Shown in pieces: positions 55,541 to 63,778 of a DNA stretch of 64,000 nucleotides. Source of the DNA: an uncultured Cytophagaceae bacterium (GTDB lineage Bacteria > Bacteroidota > Bacteroidia > Cytophagales > Spirosomataceae); assembly GCA_903898715.1 (NCBI GenBank), contig CAIUGL010000084.1:1-64000 (forward strand), in the 5' to 3' direction. Position 1 is the first letter of the stretch, and every line of letters begins with the position of its first letter. Below the pieces are notes generated by a model, which saw only the letters and a list, made by a program, of their open reading frames with translations, was not told the origin of the DNA and ran no database searches. Both the position numbers and the translations under genes were made by a program.

Positions 55541-57067
55541 ATGTCTAATTTAGTGGCAAAACTAAACGCATCTATTGGCCTTTCTTACATACTCGTGGGA
55601 ACAGTCATTGGTCTTTTATTCTTTCAAATAAATCCTTACCAAGGCTGGGGCGATGATTATGCACTATATATCCATCAAGCGATAGCCATGAAAGATGGTA
55701 CGTTGAGCCAACTTTTTAGTGAGAACGCATTGATGATGTCATATTATAAATTAGGCCCAAATTTATATCCACCTGCTTATCCATTATTCCTACTTATCCC
55801 ACTTAGCCTCTTTGGAATGTCGATCATACATTTCAAAATATTCAATTTGATTATCTTTTGTGTGACACTTTTGATAATACATAAGATTCTGAAAATTCAT
55901 CATTTTTCAGAAAGCCAACGAAAATTATCGATCCTCGCGATTACGCTAAACTTTAATTTTATCGAATTTCAACAAAACTTATATTCCGATATTTTTTGTC
56001 TTTTTTCCTTGTCATTCTACTATTGGTCAATCATTAATTTCCGATTTTTAGACACAACATTTAGGTTAAGCATCAAACATTATCTGCTATTAACTACCTC
56101 ATTGGCAATATGCATTTTTTCCAAAACGGCCTATTTGACTGTAATTCCCGCCACCATGGCCGGATTTATTTTTTGTCTTTTATTCACGAATCAACCTAGA
56201 AAAATTGTACTAGTTAGGGGCTTCAGTTATTGTCTGCTGGCTGGAATACTACTTCTGATAAACACTCAGTATCCATTTAACGGAGGTAAAAATGAAATGA
56301 GTGAATTTTCGAATTATTCAATAATTGAGAGTATCAAAGGAAACTTATACAACAACTCCTCCTACATTTTACAAATTTACACGAAAGGGATATTTGAATT
56401 TCTCCATTTTTTTCAATTGGGAATACCTAAGAATTTATTGAAGTTATTGGTTGGCCTACCTTTTCTCGTGTTTTTGTTTTCGACTTCCTTCATCTATTTT
56501 AAAAAGACGTTTCAAGAAAAAAACTGGAAAGGAGTTATTGTCATTTGTTTCTCCTTCGCGCTATTTGGCCTCTATCTGATATGGCCTGGTAACCAAGGTC
56601 CTCGATTTTTCTTCCCGTTGTATTTGATCATTATCCCATGTAGTATTTATGCATTGGGACTTATTCCAATGAAGAGCTCTTTGAAAAATGGGGCGCATGT
56701 CATACTTGTATTGATGATGTCAACATTTGGAATTTTCACCTTGTATGATGATTTGGCCAATAAACAAGCTGAAATTAAATCATTTGAAGATTCAAGCATT
56801 GTGGGATCGATTGATTTCAATAATTGCATGGAGTATTTAAAAAAATGCCCACTAGATAATCGCAAATTTATTGGTTGCTCTAAAGCTAGGTTAATTCACC
56901 TATATACAGCAAAAAAGTCAATTGTAGCTAGTAATCAAAATACAGCTAATTGCCAATATTTAGTTTTACTCTCTACGGATGAATATGTAAATTCTTCAGA
57001 TCTTATCAGAGCATATTCGCTAGAAAAAAAATTCGGAGAACTTTATGTTTTAAAACGAAAATCTTAA
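55541..57067 (+). CDS. Polytopic membrane protein, GT39-like/ArnT-like glycosyltransferase candidate
   Basis: This 508-residue protein has about ten or eleven membrane segments. An early loop contains YQGWGDDYALYIHQA, with an acidic pair near residue 38 as in GT-C transferases that use lipid-linked sugars. YPPAYPLFLLIPLSLFG near 78 also fits that group (compare PPAY/PPLY motifs). The soluble C-terminal tail has several cysteines. The gene is visibly richer in A and T than its neighbours and lies alone between two copies of a 46 bp direct repeat, next to a tRNA gene, which suggests arrival by transfer. No other carbohydrate gene is in the module. The function call is moderate. Confidence 0.65.
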   Translation: MSNLVAKLNASIGLSYILVGTVIGLLFFQINPYQGWGDDYALYIHQAIAMKDGTLSQLFSENALMMSYYKLGPNLYPPAYPLFLLIPLSLFGMSIIHFKIFNLIIFCVTLLIIHKILKIHHFSESQRKLSILAITLNFNFIEFQQNLYSDIFCLFSLSFYYWSIINFRFLDTTFRLSIKHYLLLTTSLAICIFSKTAYLTVIPATMAGFIFCLLFTNQPRKIVLVRGFSYCLLAGILLLINTQYPFNGGKNEMSEFSNYSIIESIKGNLYNNSSYILQIYTKGIFEFLHFFQLGIPKNLLKLLVGLPFLVFLFSTSFIYFKKTFQEKNWKGVIVICFSFALFGLYLIWPGNQGPRFFFPLYLIIIPCSIYALGLIPMKSSLKNGAHVILVLMMSTFGIFTLYDDLANKQAEIKSFEDSSIVGSIDFNNCMEYLKKCPLDNRKFIGCSKARLIHLYTAKKSIVASNQNTANCQYLVLLSTDEYVNSSDLIRAYSLEKKFGELYVLKRKS

Positions 57068-57191
57068 TCGTATCAGAAAGGTAATCTCGTCTCAAAAGAC
57101 CCATTAAATATCACAGAGCACTTAAAATAAAATCGATTAGCGCGCTATTGAATCTATCGATTAATCCCTTTTGGATAAAATCTGGAGATTC
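57068..57191. other. AT-rich tail of the repeat-bounded module
   Basis: It has no gene. ATCGAT occurs twice (near 57132 and 57158) around a GCGCGC-containing centre. Nothing else recognisable. Confidence 0.3.
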
Positions 57192-57237
57192 AAAGATTTT
57201 AATCTATTGACCAAACAGTTGGAGAAGTTTTCGTAAA
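57192..57237. repeat. 46 bp direct repeat, copy 2
   Basis: It is nearly identical to the end of the pseudouridine synthase gene (one G/C difference). Its final TAAA belongs to a TAAATTTG box at 57234-57241, which precedes the tRNA gene. Confidence 0.9.
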
Positions 57238-57241
57238 TTTG
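57234..57241 (+). promoter_or_regulatory. -7 box of tRNA-Arg
   Basis: TAAATTTG matches TAnnTTTG exactly and ends 7 bp before the tRNA. It straddles the end of repeat copy 2. The first four bases are the TAA stop codon and following A in the ancestral gene end. Confidence 0.5.
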
Positions 57242-57248
57242 CAGCCCT

Positions 57249-57320
57249 GGCTCCGTAGTTCAATGGATAGAATGTAGGTTTCCGGTACCTAAGATGAAGG
57301 TTCGATTCCTTCCGGGGCTA
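57249..57320 (+). tRNA. tRNA-Arg (anticodon CCG)
   Basis: The acceptor stem GGCTCCG (57249-57255) pairs with CGGGGCT (57313-57319) with two G-U pairs. The D stem is GTTC/GAAT, the anticodon stem TAGGT/ACCTA (57275-57279 and 57287-57291), the loop TTCCGGT with anticodon CCG at 57282-57284, and the T arm GAAGG-TTCGATT-CCTTC. The discriminator is A at 57320. CCA is not encoded. It reads CGG codons. Confidence 0.93.
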
Positions 57321-57332
57321 CTTATAAGTATC

Positions 57333-57376
57333 ATAACCTCTTCTAAATCAATCAATTAGAAGGGGTTATTTGTTTC
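57333..57376 (+). terminator. Terminator of tRNA-Arg
   Basis: The 14-base arms 57333-57346 (ATAACCTCTTCTAA) and 57356-57369 pair with one G-U pair over a 9-base loop. A T-rich stretch (TTTGTTTCTT) follows. Confidence 0.75.
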
Positions 57377-58063
57377 TTAATCCTTTATACATCTTACAGA
57401 AAATCCAGTTCCCCTAATTGATACTGAGGCTCCTGCGACACCAACTTTAAAAACACCAACATATGAATATTTTGGGTCACTAAATTGAGAATTATCTCCT
57501 ACTGTACCTAACCAATAAGCACCTCCGATTCCACAATTCGAAATACAATATGTACCATTAGAGCCTCGACTAGTTGCTTCTGGCAATCTTAATGCTGAAA
57601 CCAAAGCGCCTTTTGAATCTTTTGAAGACCAACTACTTACCTCTTCTATCCACTCATCCTTTGTGGGCAATCTGAATCCATTTGGACATGGATTGTTAAC
57701 ACCGTTTACTCCCTGCCACAATTTATCATTTTGCGTACTTCGCCAGTCTCCGCTTGTTATAATGAAATTTCCATTGTTTGGAATATCAGAACTAGATAAG
57801 GCAATAGTAGTAGAGGAAGATCTTAATTGATGCCCATCCGAACCACGTCCCCATTGATATAAATCTCCATATGATTGAATATCATCTGAACCTCTAGCTA
57901 CCTGGGAAGCACCTAAATTCCTATCCATCCAAATGCGTCCTGTTTTGGATTTAACTTCTATGACTATAGTCGATGAATTTTGAGTTGAATTTAGTGGTTC
58001 CTCAGTTTTACAGCCAACAAAAACTATCAAGAAAAAATGGATAATAATATTTATTCGCAACAT
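57377..58063 (-). CDS. FISUMP-domain lipoprotein (Fibrobacter succinogenes major paralogous domain)
   Basis: This protein has about 228 residues and a lipoprotein signal (IIIHFFLIVFVGCKTEE). The FISUMP pattern follows: GRIWMDRNLGASQVARG, YGDLYQWGRGSDGHQ, GVNNPCPNGFRLPTKDEWIEE and GTGFSVRCIKD at the end. This C-type-lectin-like fold occurs in many cell-surface proteins of Bacteroidota and Fibrobacter; ligand unknown. I start at the internal ATG that opens the lipoprotein signal; a longer reading to 58120 has a less typical signal. Cysteines are paired. Confidence 0.82.
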   Translation of the reverse strand: MLRINIIIHFFLIVFVGCKTEEPLNSTQNSSTIVIEVKSKTGRIWMDRNLGASQVARGSDDIQSYGDLYQWGRGSDGHQLRSSSTTIALSSSDIPNNGNFIITSGDWRSTQNDKLWQGVNGVNNPCPNGFRLPTKDEWIEEVSSWSSKDSKGALVSALRLPEATSRGSNGTYCISNCGIGGAYWLGTVGDNSQFSDPKYSYVGVFKVGVAGASVSIRGTGFSVRCIKD

Positions 58064-58344
58064 CTTAATATTCACTTTAAATATTTTCTGATGATTTTTT
58101 ACAAGCAAAATACGATTCATTTAAGCCAAATTAAACCAAAATCTTCAAATTCCTAAAATTTGCCATCTACCCCTCCTTTAAGGTACTCCAGACTGCAACC
58201 CCTCCCATGACTTGGGCAGGCGGGTGTCTCCCACTGGGTCAATTCTGGCCTAGCAATTAATCATTTTTAAACATTTAACGCTATTTACATGGAAAAGGTC
58301 AACTCGACGTGTGGCTAAACGCAATTTAGTTTATTCATGACTGA
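58064..58344. other. Intergenic region with a GC-rich fragment
   Basis: No gene is seen. A GC-rich stretch at about 58165-58255 (CCCTCCCATGACTTGGGCAG, GTGTCTCCCACTGGGTC) differs from its AT-rich surroundings and may be a remnant of a mobile sequence, but I cannot name it. Confidence 0.3.
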
Positions 58345-60672
58345 TTAATTTTTCAACAACCACACATCAAAAACTTTGGAATGTTGGCGCCAATTTAAAT
58401 GAGACTCTTCGGGTTCATCAAACGATATGTCAATTTTACCATCGCGCACATACTGTGGACTCAGCTGAAACTCCTTGAACTCCCCCATGCCTTTTTGGTA
58501 GAGCGTCGGTGCAATGCGAACCCCGTCTACACGTAATAAGGCCTCTCCATAACCTGAAATCCGAATGGAGTATTTGGCGTTGGGGTCTAGATCTACATAC
58601 GATAGTTTAGGAAAATTTTGATACAACTGGGAGGATAGTCGGCGCCTACTTTTGCCATTTTCCTCCCAAAGCACATCCGTTCCATCATCCGTTCGAGTCG
58701 TCACGCGTGGACCTTTCGCAACATCGGATACGTTATCGTAAAAACTACCAACCCCCGGATTCTCCCAGTTGGCAATCACCGCGATGCGCGCCAACTGATC
58801 TTCTACTTTTGGCATTTTTTTAATTTTCTCGAACTCATCAGCTAACCACCACCGGTTATTTAGTGGGTAATCAATAAAATCCAATATGGCCCCACGTTCC
58901 GCACCACTTGCCCGATATTTCTCCACACTCGTTTGCAAACCAATGGAGGTAAATAATGCGTCGCAATACGTGATGATTTTTTGACGTATTTCTGAATTTT
59001 CCAACGCGTTATCTGCCTCATTAACCTTCGCAAGCGCCATGTCCATCGCTTGAAGCACACCTATTTCGCTCGCTTTGACTAAAATTAAATTGGCTTGTTG
59101 CTCCAGTTTTTGCTCAAGTATTTTTCGTCGTTTTATATAGGTATCGTAATAGGCACGCAACACTAGCTGTTGCCAACGCCAATTATTCTTCAACGTTGGA
59201 TGTTGCATTTCTAAATTTGTCCAGTACGCAAACGTTGTCTCAATACCGCCATTTTCCTCTACCGGACCCACCCAATTACGCTCCAAAGCCAAAATACCAT
59301 CAGCCACTTTCTCGGCAACATGATTACCAAAAAAGAATCGCGCATAGTCAACCAACACCTCGCACACATCTTTTGAAGGATTTACCGATTTTTGGCTCCA
59401 AACAACTTTGTTGACATCATCATGTACACCATCTGAATAAGCAATTGATCCATCTGTTAAATGCGCAAATCGCTGATGAATTTTCGCATAATAGACCGGC
59501 TGGGGATTCGAAACCTCCCGCCCCTCGGTGAGGGCAAATGCTTGATCCCAATTCTCCGTGGGATATTGGCAACGCACGGTATGGGTGATATCCGGGTAAT
59601 GGCGGTGCTTGTATTGTTTGGGCAGTCTAAAACGCGTAGTAGCTAGATCAGGGCTGCTAGGACCTGTGACTACGCCCACTAGCCAGTTGGGCTGATACTT
59701 TTCCAAGTATTCGTAAAAATAATTAACCTCCTCATCACTAAACCCTTGCAAAGAGACCCACATGCCAGCTGCAGGATGGGATAATTTCAATGCTGCTGCA
59801 ATTGCTTTTAAGAATGGCAACACATTTTTCGGGTGATTACTACCGGGATCTCCCCCTGGAAAAAAAACACCATCGATCTTGGGCGTTCTTTTGTAAAACT
59901 CAGCATGTTTGAGAACCTCCTGCTTAAACTTGGCTTCATCTGCTAAGTCCACAAGGGCAGGTGTCCAAACCCAATAATCGAGTCCATAATTCTGACAGAT
60001 TTGGCTTAATTTGACATTCATTTCCTCCCGCGATAATTTCATGTGAGGCCCCAGCGGACTGTCCTCCATGGGAATATTTTCAATCGCATTCGTTCCAAAA
60101 AGCGCTAAATCTCGAATGTATTGTTCGTACTGCTTCGAATCCCAAGCATCCCATGAATTCGCTGTGTTTCGGTAACCCAACTGGTGGCCACGAATCGTAT
60201 GCAGCGGTGAAACAGCCACTTCGTATTTTTTGTCCACTAAAATTTTATTCTTTGACAAATGGGCTTTGCGAAAAAACTCACCGATGGAATATAAAATACC
60301 CCTTTCGTCTCCACCTATCAGCCATAAAATAGGTCTTTTCGTACGTATGTCTATGGAGAAAGCATATCCCTCTTTGGCAAAAGCAGGCGAATTTTTAGGC
60401 AATTGGGGCAACGGTATGCCATGTAAATTTTGATCTGTTGCAAACGCCAAAGCAATCATCGGCATCGCATCGGATTGATCTTGTACGCGCAAATTTAGCT
60501 CGGTCCGCTTTTTTATCTCTTCCTGAATTAGCCTAATATAGGTTTCTCGATAAGGAGATTTTAATTCTTTCGTCACATGTATATGCGCATTTGAAAAGTC
60601 AACAAGTTGCGCTTGACTCGAAATAGCATTCGCGAACAAAACAATAAACAATGCAAGAACTAATTTTTTCAT
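58345..60672 (-). CDS. Large secreted glycosidase-like protein (alpha-glucuronidase-like fold)
   Basis: This protein of about 775 residues has a signal peptide (LVLALFIVLFANAISSQAQ). An N-terminal GH20-domain-2/alpha-glucuronidase N-terminal-like region (about 20-150) includes WLIGGDERGILYSIGEFFRKAHL. Then comes a (beta/alpha)8 barrel: IRGHQLGYRNTANSWDAW, ALFGTNAIENIPMED, YGLDYWVWTPALVDL and DGVFFPGGDPGSNHP. A long helical C-terminal half and a final beta domain follow. This layout resembles GH67/GH115-type glucuronidases, but catalytic residues cannot be assigned. I use the ATG at 60672; the longer reading has 17 extra residues before the signal. The substrate would be a plant-type glycan by family only. 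Confidence 0.6.
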   Translation of the reverse strand: MKKLVLALFIVLFANAISSQAQLVDFSNAHIHVTKELKSPYRETYIRLIQEEIKKRTELNLRVQDQSDAMPMIALAFATDQNLHGIPLPQLPKNSPAFAKEGYAFSIDIRTKRPILWLIGGDERGILYSIGEFFRKAHLSKNKILVDKKYEVAVSPLHTIRGHQLGYRNTANSWDAWDSKQYEQYIRDLALFGTNAIENIPMEDSPLGPHMKLSREEMNVKLSQICQNYGLDYWVWTPALVDLADEAKFKQEVLKHAEFYKRTPKIDGVFFPGGDPGSNHPKNVLPFLKAIAAALKLSHPAAGMWVSLQGFSDEEVNYFYEYLEKYQPNWLVGVVTGPSSPDLATTRFRLPKQYKHRHYPDITHTVRCQYPTENWDQAFALTEGREVSNPQPVYYAKIHQRFAHLTDGSIAYSDGVHDDVNKVVWSQKSVNPSKDVCEVLVDYARFFFGNHVAEKVADGILALERNWVGPVEENGGIETTFAYWTNLEMQHPTLKNNWRWQQLVLRAYYDTYIKRRKILEQKLEQQANLILVKASEIGVLQAMDMALAKVNEADNALENSEIRQKIITYCDALFTSIGLQTSVEKYRASGAERGAILDFIDYPLNNRWWLADEFEKIKKMPKVEDQLARIAVIANWENPGVGSFYDNVSDVAKGPRVTTRTDDGTDVLWEENGKSRRRLSSQLYQNFPKLSYVDLDPNAKYSIRISGYGEALLRVDGVRIAPTLYQKGMGEFKEFQLSPQYVRDGKIDISFDEPEESHLNWRQHSKVFDVWLLKN

Positions 60673-60716
60673 GTGTGCCCATGTTATGGAATTGAAAAAT
60701 TTTGTGCTAGTTGGCA

Positions 60717-60724
60717 CAAACATA
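60717..60724 (-). promoter_or_regulatory. Possible -7 box of the glucuronidase-like gene
   Basis: CAAACATA is the complement of TATGTTTG, matching TAnnTTTG, 45 bp before the start. No upstream element is correctly spaced. Confidence 0.35.
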
Positions 60725-60793
60725 TAAACCCCGCCAATATAATTTTATATTGCCAATCATTCCTGAAAAATAACATTTTAAATAAAATTTACG

Positions 60794-61657
60794 ATGAAGT
60801 TAAATCAAGAAATCATCCAACTATTTGATGAATATACACACAAGCCTTTAACTAGAGAGGTCTTTTTAAATCGATTAACCAAATTAATCGGCGGCACAGC
60901 TGCATTAAGCACGATATTGCCAGTTTTGGAGGGCAGTTATGCGGCAAGTGCGCAAGTTGCCGAAGATGATAGCGACTTACTCATTTCAACGGCGGAATTC
61001 CAGTCCCCCAACGGAATTATCAAAGGCTATTTAGCGCAACCGAAGCAGGGGAAAAAGCGCTTGGGCGCTGTTTTAGTTATCCATGAAAACAGAGGATTAA
61101 CTCCACACATTAAGGATGTAACTAGGCGAATCGCGAAGGAAGGTTTTATTGCGTTAGGGATTGACGGTTTGAGTCAGTTTGGTGGAACGCCAACCAATGA
61201 AGATGAAGGACGAACGCTGATTGGAAAATTAGATGCAAAGCAAAACATAGAAAATATGCTAAGCGGCCTGAGCTACCTTAGATCCTTGAAAAATAGTAAT
61301 CAAAAAACGGCTTGCATTGGATTCTGTTGGGGTGGAGGTGTCGTGAACGATTTGGCCGCTGCGGATCCTGCGTTAACGCTAGGCGTGCCTTATTACGGTC
61401 GGCAAATCGATGCTACACTCGTTCCTAAAATTAAAGCCAAATTAATGCTTCATTATGCAGGTTTAGATGAACGTATCAATGGAGGTATTCCAGCCTACGA
61501 AAATGCATTAAAAAGTAATCAAATTGACTATCAATTGTTTATTTACGAAGGGGCCCAGCATGCCTTTAATAATGACTCATCTCCAGCGCGCTATCAGAAA
61601 GAGCCGGCTGATTTAGCTTGGAGTAGAACAATAAGTTTTTTCAAAAAGTATTTATAA
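60794..61657 (+). CDS. Dienelactone hydrolase family alpha/beta-hydrolase
   Basis: This 287-residue protein has a first segment of about 45 residues ending in a hydrophobic stretch with a twin-lysine-free TAALSTILPVLEGSYAASAQ, perhaps an export signal or membrane anchor. The hydrolase core has AVLVIHENRGLTPHIKDVTRR, the nucleophile cysteine in GFCWGGG near 182, and the histidine in EGAQHAFNND near 257. An aspartate in HYAGLDERI (near 222) completes a triad. Members hydrolyse lactones or esters. It is divergent from the glycosidase-like gene and convergent with the amidase. Confidence 0.88.
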   Translation: MKLNQEIIQLFDEYTHKPLTREVFLNRLTKLIGGTAALSTILPVLEGSYAASAQVAEDDSDLLISTAEFQSPNGIIKGYLAQPKQGKKRLGAVLVIHENRGLTPHIKDVTRRIAKEGFIALGIDGLSQFGGTPTNEDEGRTLIGKLDAKQNIENMLSGLSYLRSLKNSNQKTACIGFCWGGGVVNDLAAADPALTLGVPYYGRQIDATLVPKIKAKLMLHYAGLDERINGGIPAYENALKSNQIDYQLFIYEGAQHAFNNDSSPARYQKEPADLAWSRTISFFKKYL

Positions 61658-61669
61658 TATGATTGTTCG

Positions 61670-63307
61670 CTAGCGGGTAAAAGCTTCCGGATGAATTTCT
61701 TCATGCTTCGTATGATCCTGGTAAAATTGCGCAATCCGCAATAGATTGCCCTCATCATACAATTTACCCACAAATGATATCCCCGTAGGTAGCTTATTTT
61801 TCACATCCAATCCTGTAGGAACGCAAACCACGGGGTGACCCGTCAAATTCGTGATGGCCGATTGATTGCCTCCTCCCCGGGATGGACAAATAATCGCGTC
61901 ATATTGTGAAATAACTGCGTCAACCTTTTGCATTAAGGTATACCGGTGCCGCTGGGCATTTATGTATTCTACTGCGGGAATAAATCGGGAAGTTCTGAAT
62001 TGATTTGGCCAGTCATTTTTCGTTTGACGGGTCAACTGATCATCGATATTTTTTCTGGTCATCTCGTCAAATTGCGCCGCACATTCTGCCCCAATAATCA
62101 CATCCATAATTTTGAACGTATATACCTTTTCATCTGGAAATTCCACCGGAATCAACGTCACCCCTTGCTGCCTCAATGCAGCCAAAGCGCGCCATTCATT
62201 CCGCGTCGTATCCTTAATCTTATCAAAATAGTTTTTGGCATACGCAATCTTCATTCCTTTCAATGAACGATTTGCCTGGTAATTGAATGGCATATTAACC
62301 GCTGCCAAATCCTTCCCATCCGTCCCATGTAGGTAATGAAAAACGATGGCCGCGTCGTTTGCCGACCGGCATATCGGGCCCACTTTATCCAACGAATAAC
62401 TTAGTGCCATGGCACCAGACCGACTAATACTTCCAAAAGTAGGTCGTAATCCCGTCGCTCCGCAAGTCGTTGCTGGCGAAACAATACTACCCCATGTCTC
62501 CGTCCCAATCGCAAATGGGACAAGTCCCGCCACTGTGGCTGAGGCTGATCCTGCAGATGAACCTGATGAACCCACATTCAAATTCCACGGATTTTTTGTT
62601 CTCCCACCAAACCAATAATCACCCATCGCTAGTGCACCCAACGTGAATTTCGCCACCAAGACAGCCCCAGATTCTTTGAGTTTGGCATATACATACGCAT
62701 CCTCCTCAATCACTTGATCTTGATAAGGTGCCGCCCCCCAAGTCGTTTTAGTTCCTTTCACCGCAAACAAATCTTTTAAGCCATACGGGATTCCATGCAA
62801 CAAGCCCCGATATTTTCCGGCAGCAATTTCTCGATCCGCTTGACGCGCTTGCGCCAAAGCAATTTCCTCCTGCAGGCTGACCACACACTGTAAGCTAGCC
62901 CCATAGGTCTTGATGCGCTCAATGAAAAATTGAGTTAATGCAACAGAGGTAATTTGTTTCGTCTTAATCAAATACGCGAGCTGATCAATCGAATAAAACG
63001 CCAACTCTGCTTTATTCGCAGGCATTGAAGCCTTCACGGTAGGCCAAACCACCGCACGCTGCGTTTCATCAAACTTCATTCCAGGCAATCTTGGATTCTG
63101 CCATAAACTTAAAGGCACCTCATTCCCCAAACTTAATCCATGCATTGCCTTGTAATTCACCACGTTATCCAACACATCTGAATACAGCGTGTCAATTTCC
63201 TGAGAAGTGAAGGTTAAATCAAACAGGCGAGAAGCGCCTTGAATGTCAGATTTTGTTTGGCCAAAGGCCACGTAGCTGAATAGTACTAAGAAGATAATTT
63301 TTTTCAT
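61670..63307 (-). CDS. Secreted amidase (amidase signature family)
   Basis: This 545-residue protein has a signal peptide (IIFLVLFSYVAFGQ). The amidase-signature catalytic set is visible: lysine in YGLKDLFAVKG near 190, and the serine-rich GSSGSSAGSASATVAGLVPFAIGTETWGSIVSPA near 245-280. In this family Ser-cisSer-Lys hydrolyses amide bonds. GatA is excluded by the signal peptide and by the absence of gatB/gatC. Natural substrate is unknown. It ends 13 bp from the convergent hydrolase. Confidence 0.88.
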   Translation of the reverse strand: MKKIIFLVLFSYVAFGQTKSDIQGASRLFDLTFTSQEIDTLYSDVLDNVVNYKAMHGLSLGNEVPLSLWQNPRLPGMKFDETQRAVVWPTVKASMPANKAELAFYSIDQLAYLIKTKQITSVALTQFFIERIKTYGASLQCVVSLQEEIALAQARQADREIAAGKYRGLLHGIPYGLKDLFAVKGTKTTWGAAPYQDQVIEEDAYVYAKLKESGAVLVAKFTLGALAMGDYWFGGRTKNPWNLNVGSSGSSAGSASATVAGLVPFAIGTETWGSIVSPATTCGATGLRPTFGSISRSGAMALSYSLDKVGPICRSANDAAIVFHYLHGTDGKDLAAVNMPFNYQANRSLKGMKIAYAKNYFDKIKDTTRNEWRALAALRQQGVTLIPVEFPDEKVYTFKIMDVIIGAECAAQFDEMTRKNIDDQLTRQTKNDWPNQFRTSRFIPAVEYINAQRHRYTLMQKVDAVISQYDAIICPSRGGGNQSAITNLTGHPVVCVPTGLDVKNKLPTGISFVGKLYDEGNLLRIAQFYQDHTKHEEIHPEAFTR

Positions 63308-63453
63308 GACAGTGAAAAGGGGATTAAAAAAGCCAACCGTGGATTTTATAACAGTGCTTCGTTGGCTAGCCTAAAATTAATTATTTATTGGTCATATCAT
63401 ACCCTGTCATACATTTTCAAATGTGTTTAACACCAGAAACCTATGTAGATACC

Positions 63454-63490
63454 AAAAAATAAAGCCCCCGCTATCCCTAGCAGAGGCTTT
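63454..63490 (-). terminator. Leftward terminator-like hairpin
   Basis: AAAGCC at 63461-63466 pairs with GGCTTT at 63485-63490, and GCTA (63470-63473) with TAGC (63478-63481), with a mismatch between. Read leftward it ends in a T-rich tail. It points to a leftward transcript coming from 63500 or beyond. Confidence 0.6.
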
Positions 63491-63577
63491 GTATAAATTT
63501 AAGGTATTAGGGTTAGGTAATCGCGTATTAAATTAGAACTAGGAATATTACTTGCTCAAAGGAACGACCTTCTCCAG

Positions 63578-63778
63578 CTAACCACAATAGGCCCTAGGCC
63601 TCATTTTGCATATTTGAACCGATTGACCATTAACTAATTTATGAGCGGACTCACTGACAAATTGCTTAGCTTTACAGCGCTTTAAAGCTTCTCCTCTGTT
63701 TTGAAATTTATACCCACGTTATTGTTGATTAGTGTATGTGTACACCATGGCTTGGTTGGCCAACAAATCACTTTTCAT
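63578..63778 (-). pseudogene. Possible broken small gene antisense to the next gene's 5' end
   Basis: Read leftward from an ATG at 63778: MKSDLLANQAMVYTYTNQQ, a TAA stop at 63719-63721, then an uninterrupted 46-codon stretch, RGYKFQNRGEALKRCKAKQF and onward to ...QICKMRPRAYCG and a TAG at 63578-63580. After the stop there is no start codon until near the end. The protein-like composition and a leftward terminator 88 bp downstream suggest a small gene damaged by a point change (CAA to TAA would do it). I do not recognise the family. The upstream part overlaps the signal-peptide region of the rightward gene at 63701, so the antisense frame may also be chance. Confidence 0.35.

Noticed and set aside
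61670-63307. Amidase as glutamyl-tRNA amidotransferase subunit A
   Set aside because: It has a signal peptide, and no gatB or gatC is nearby.
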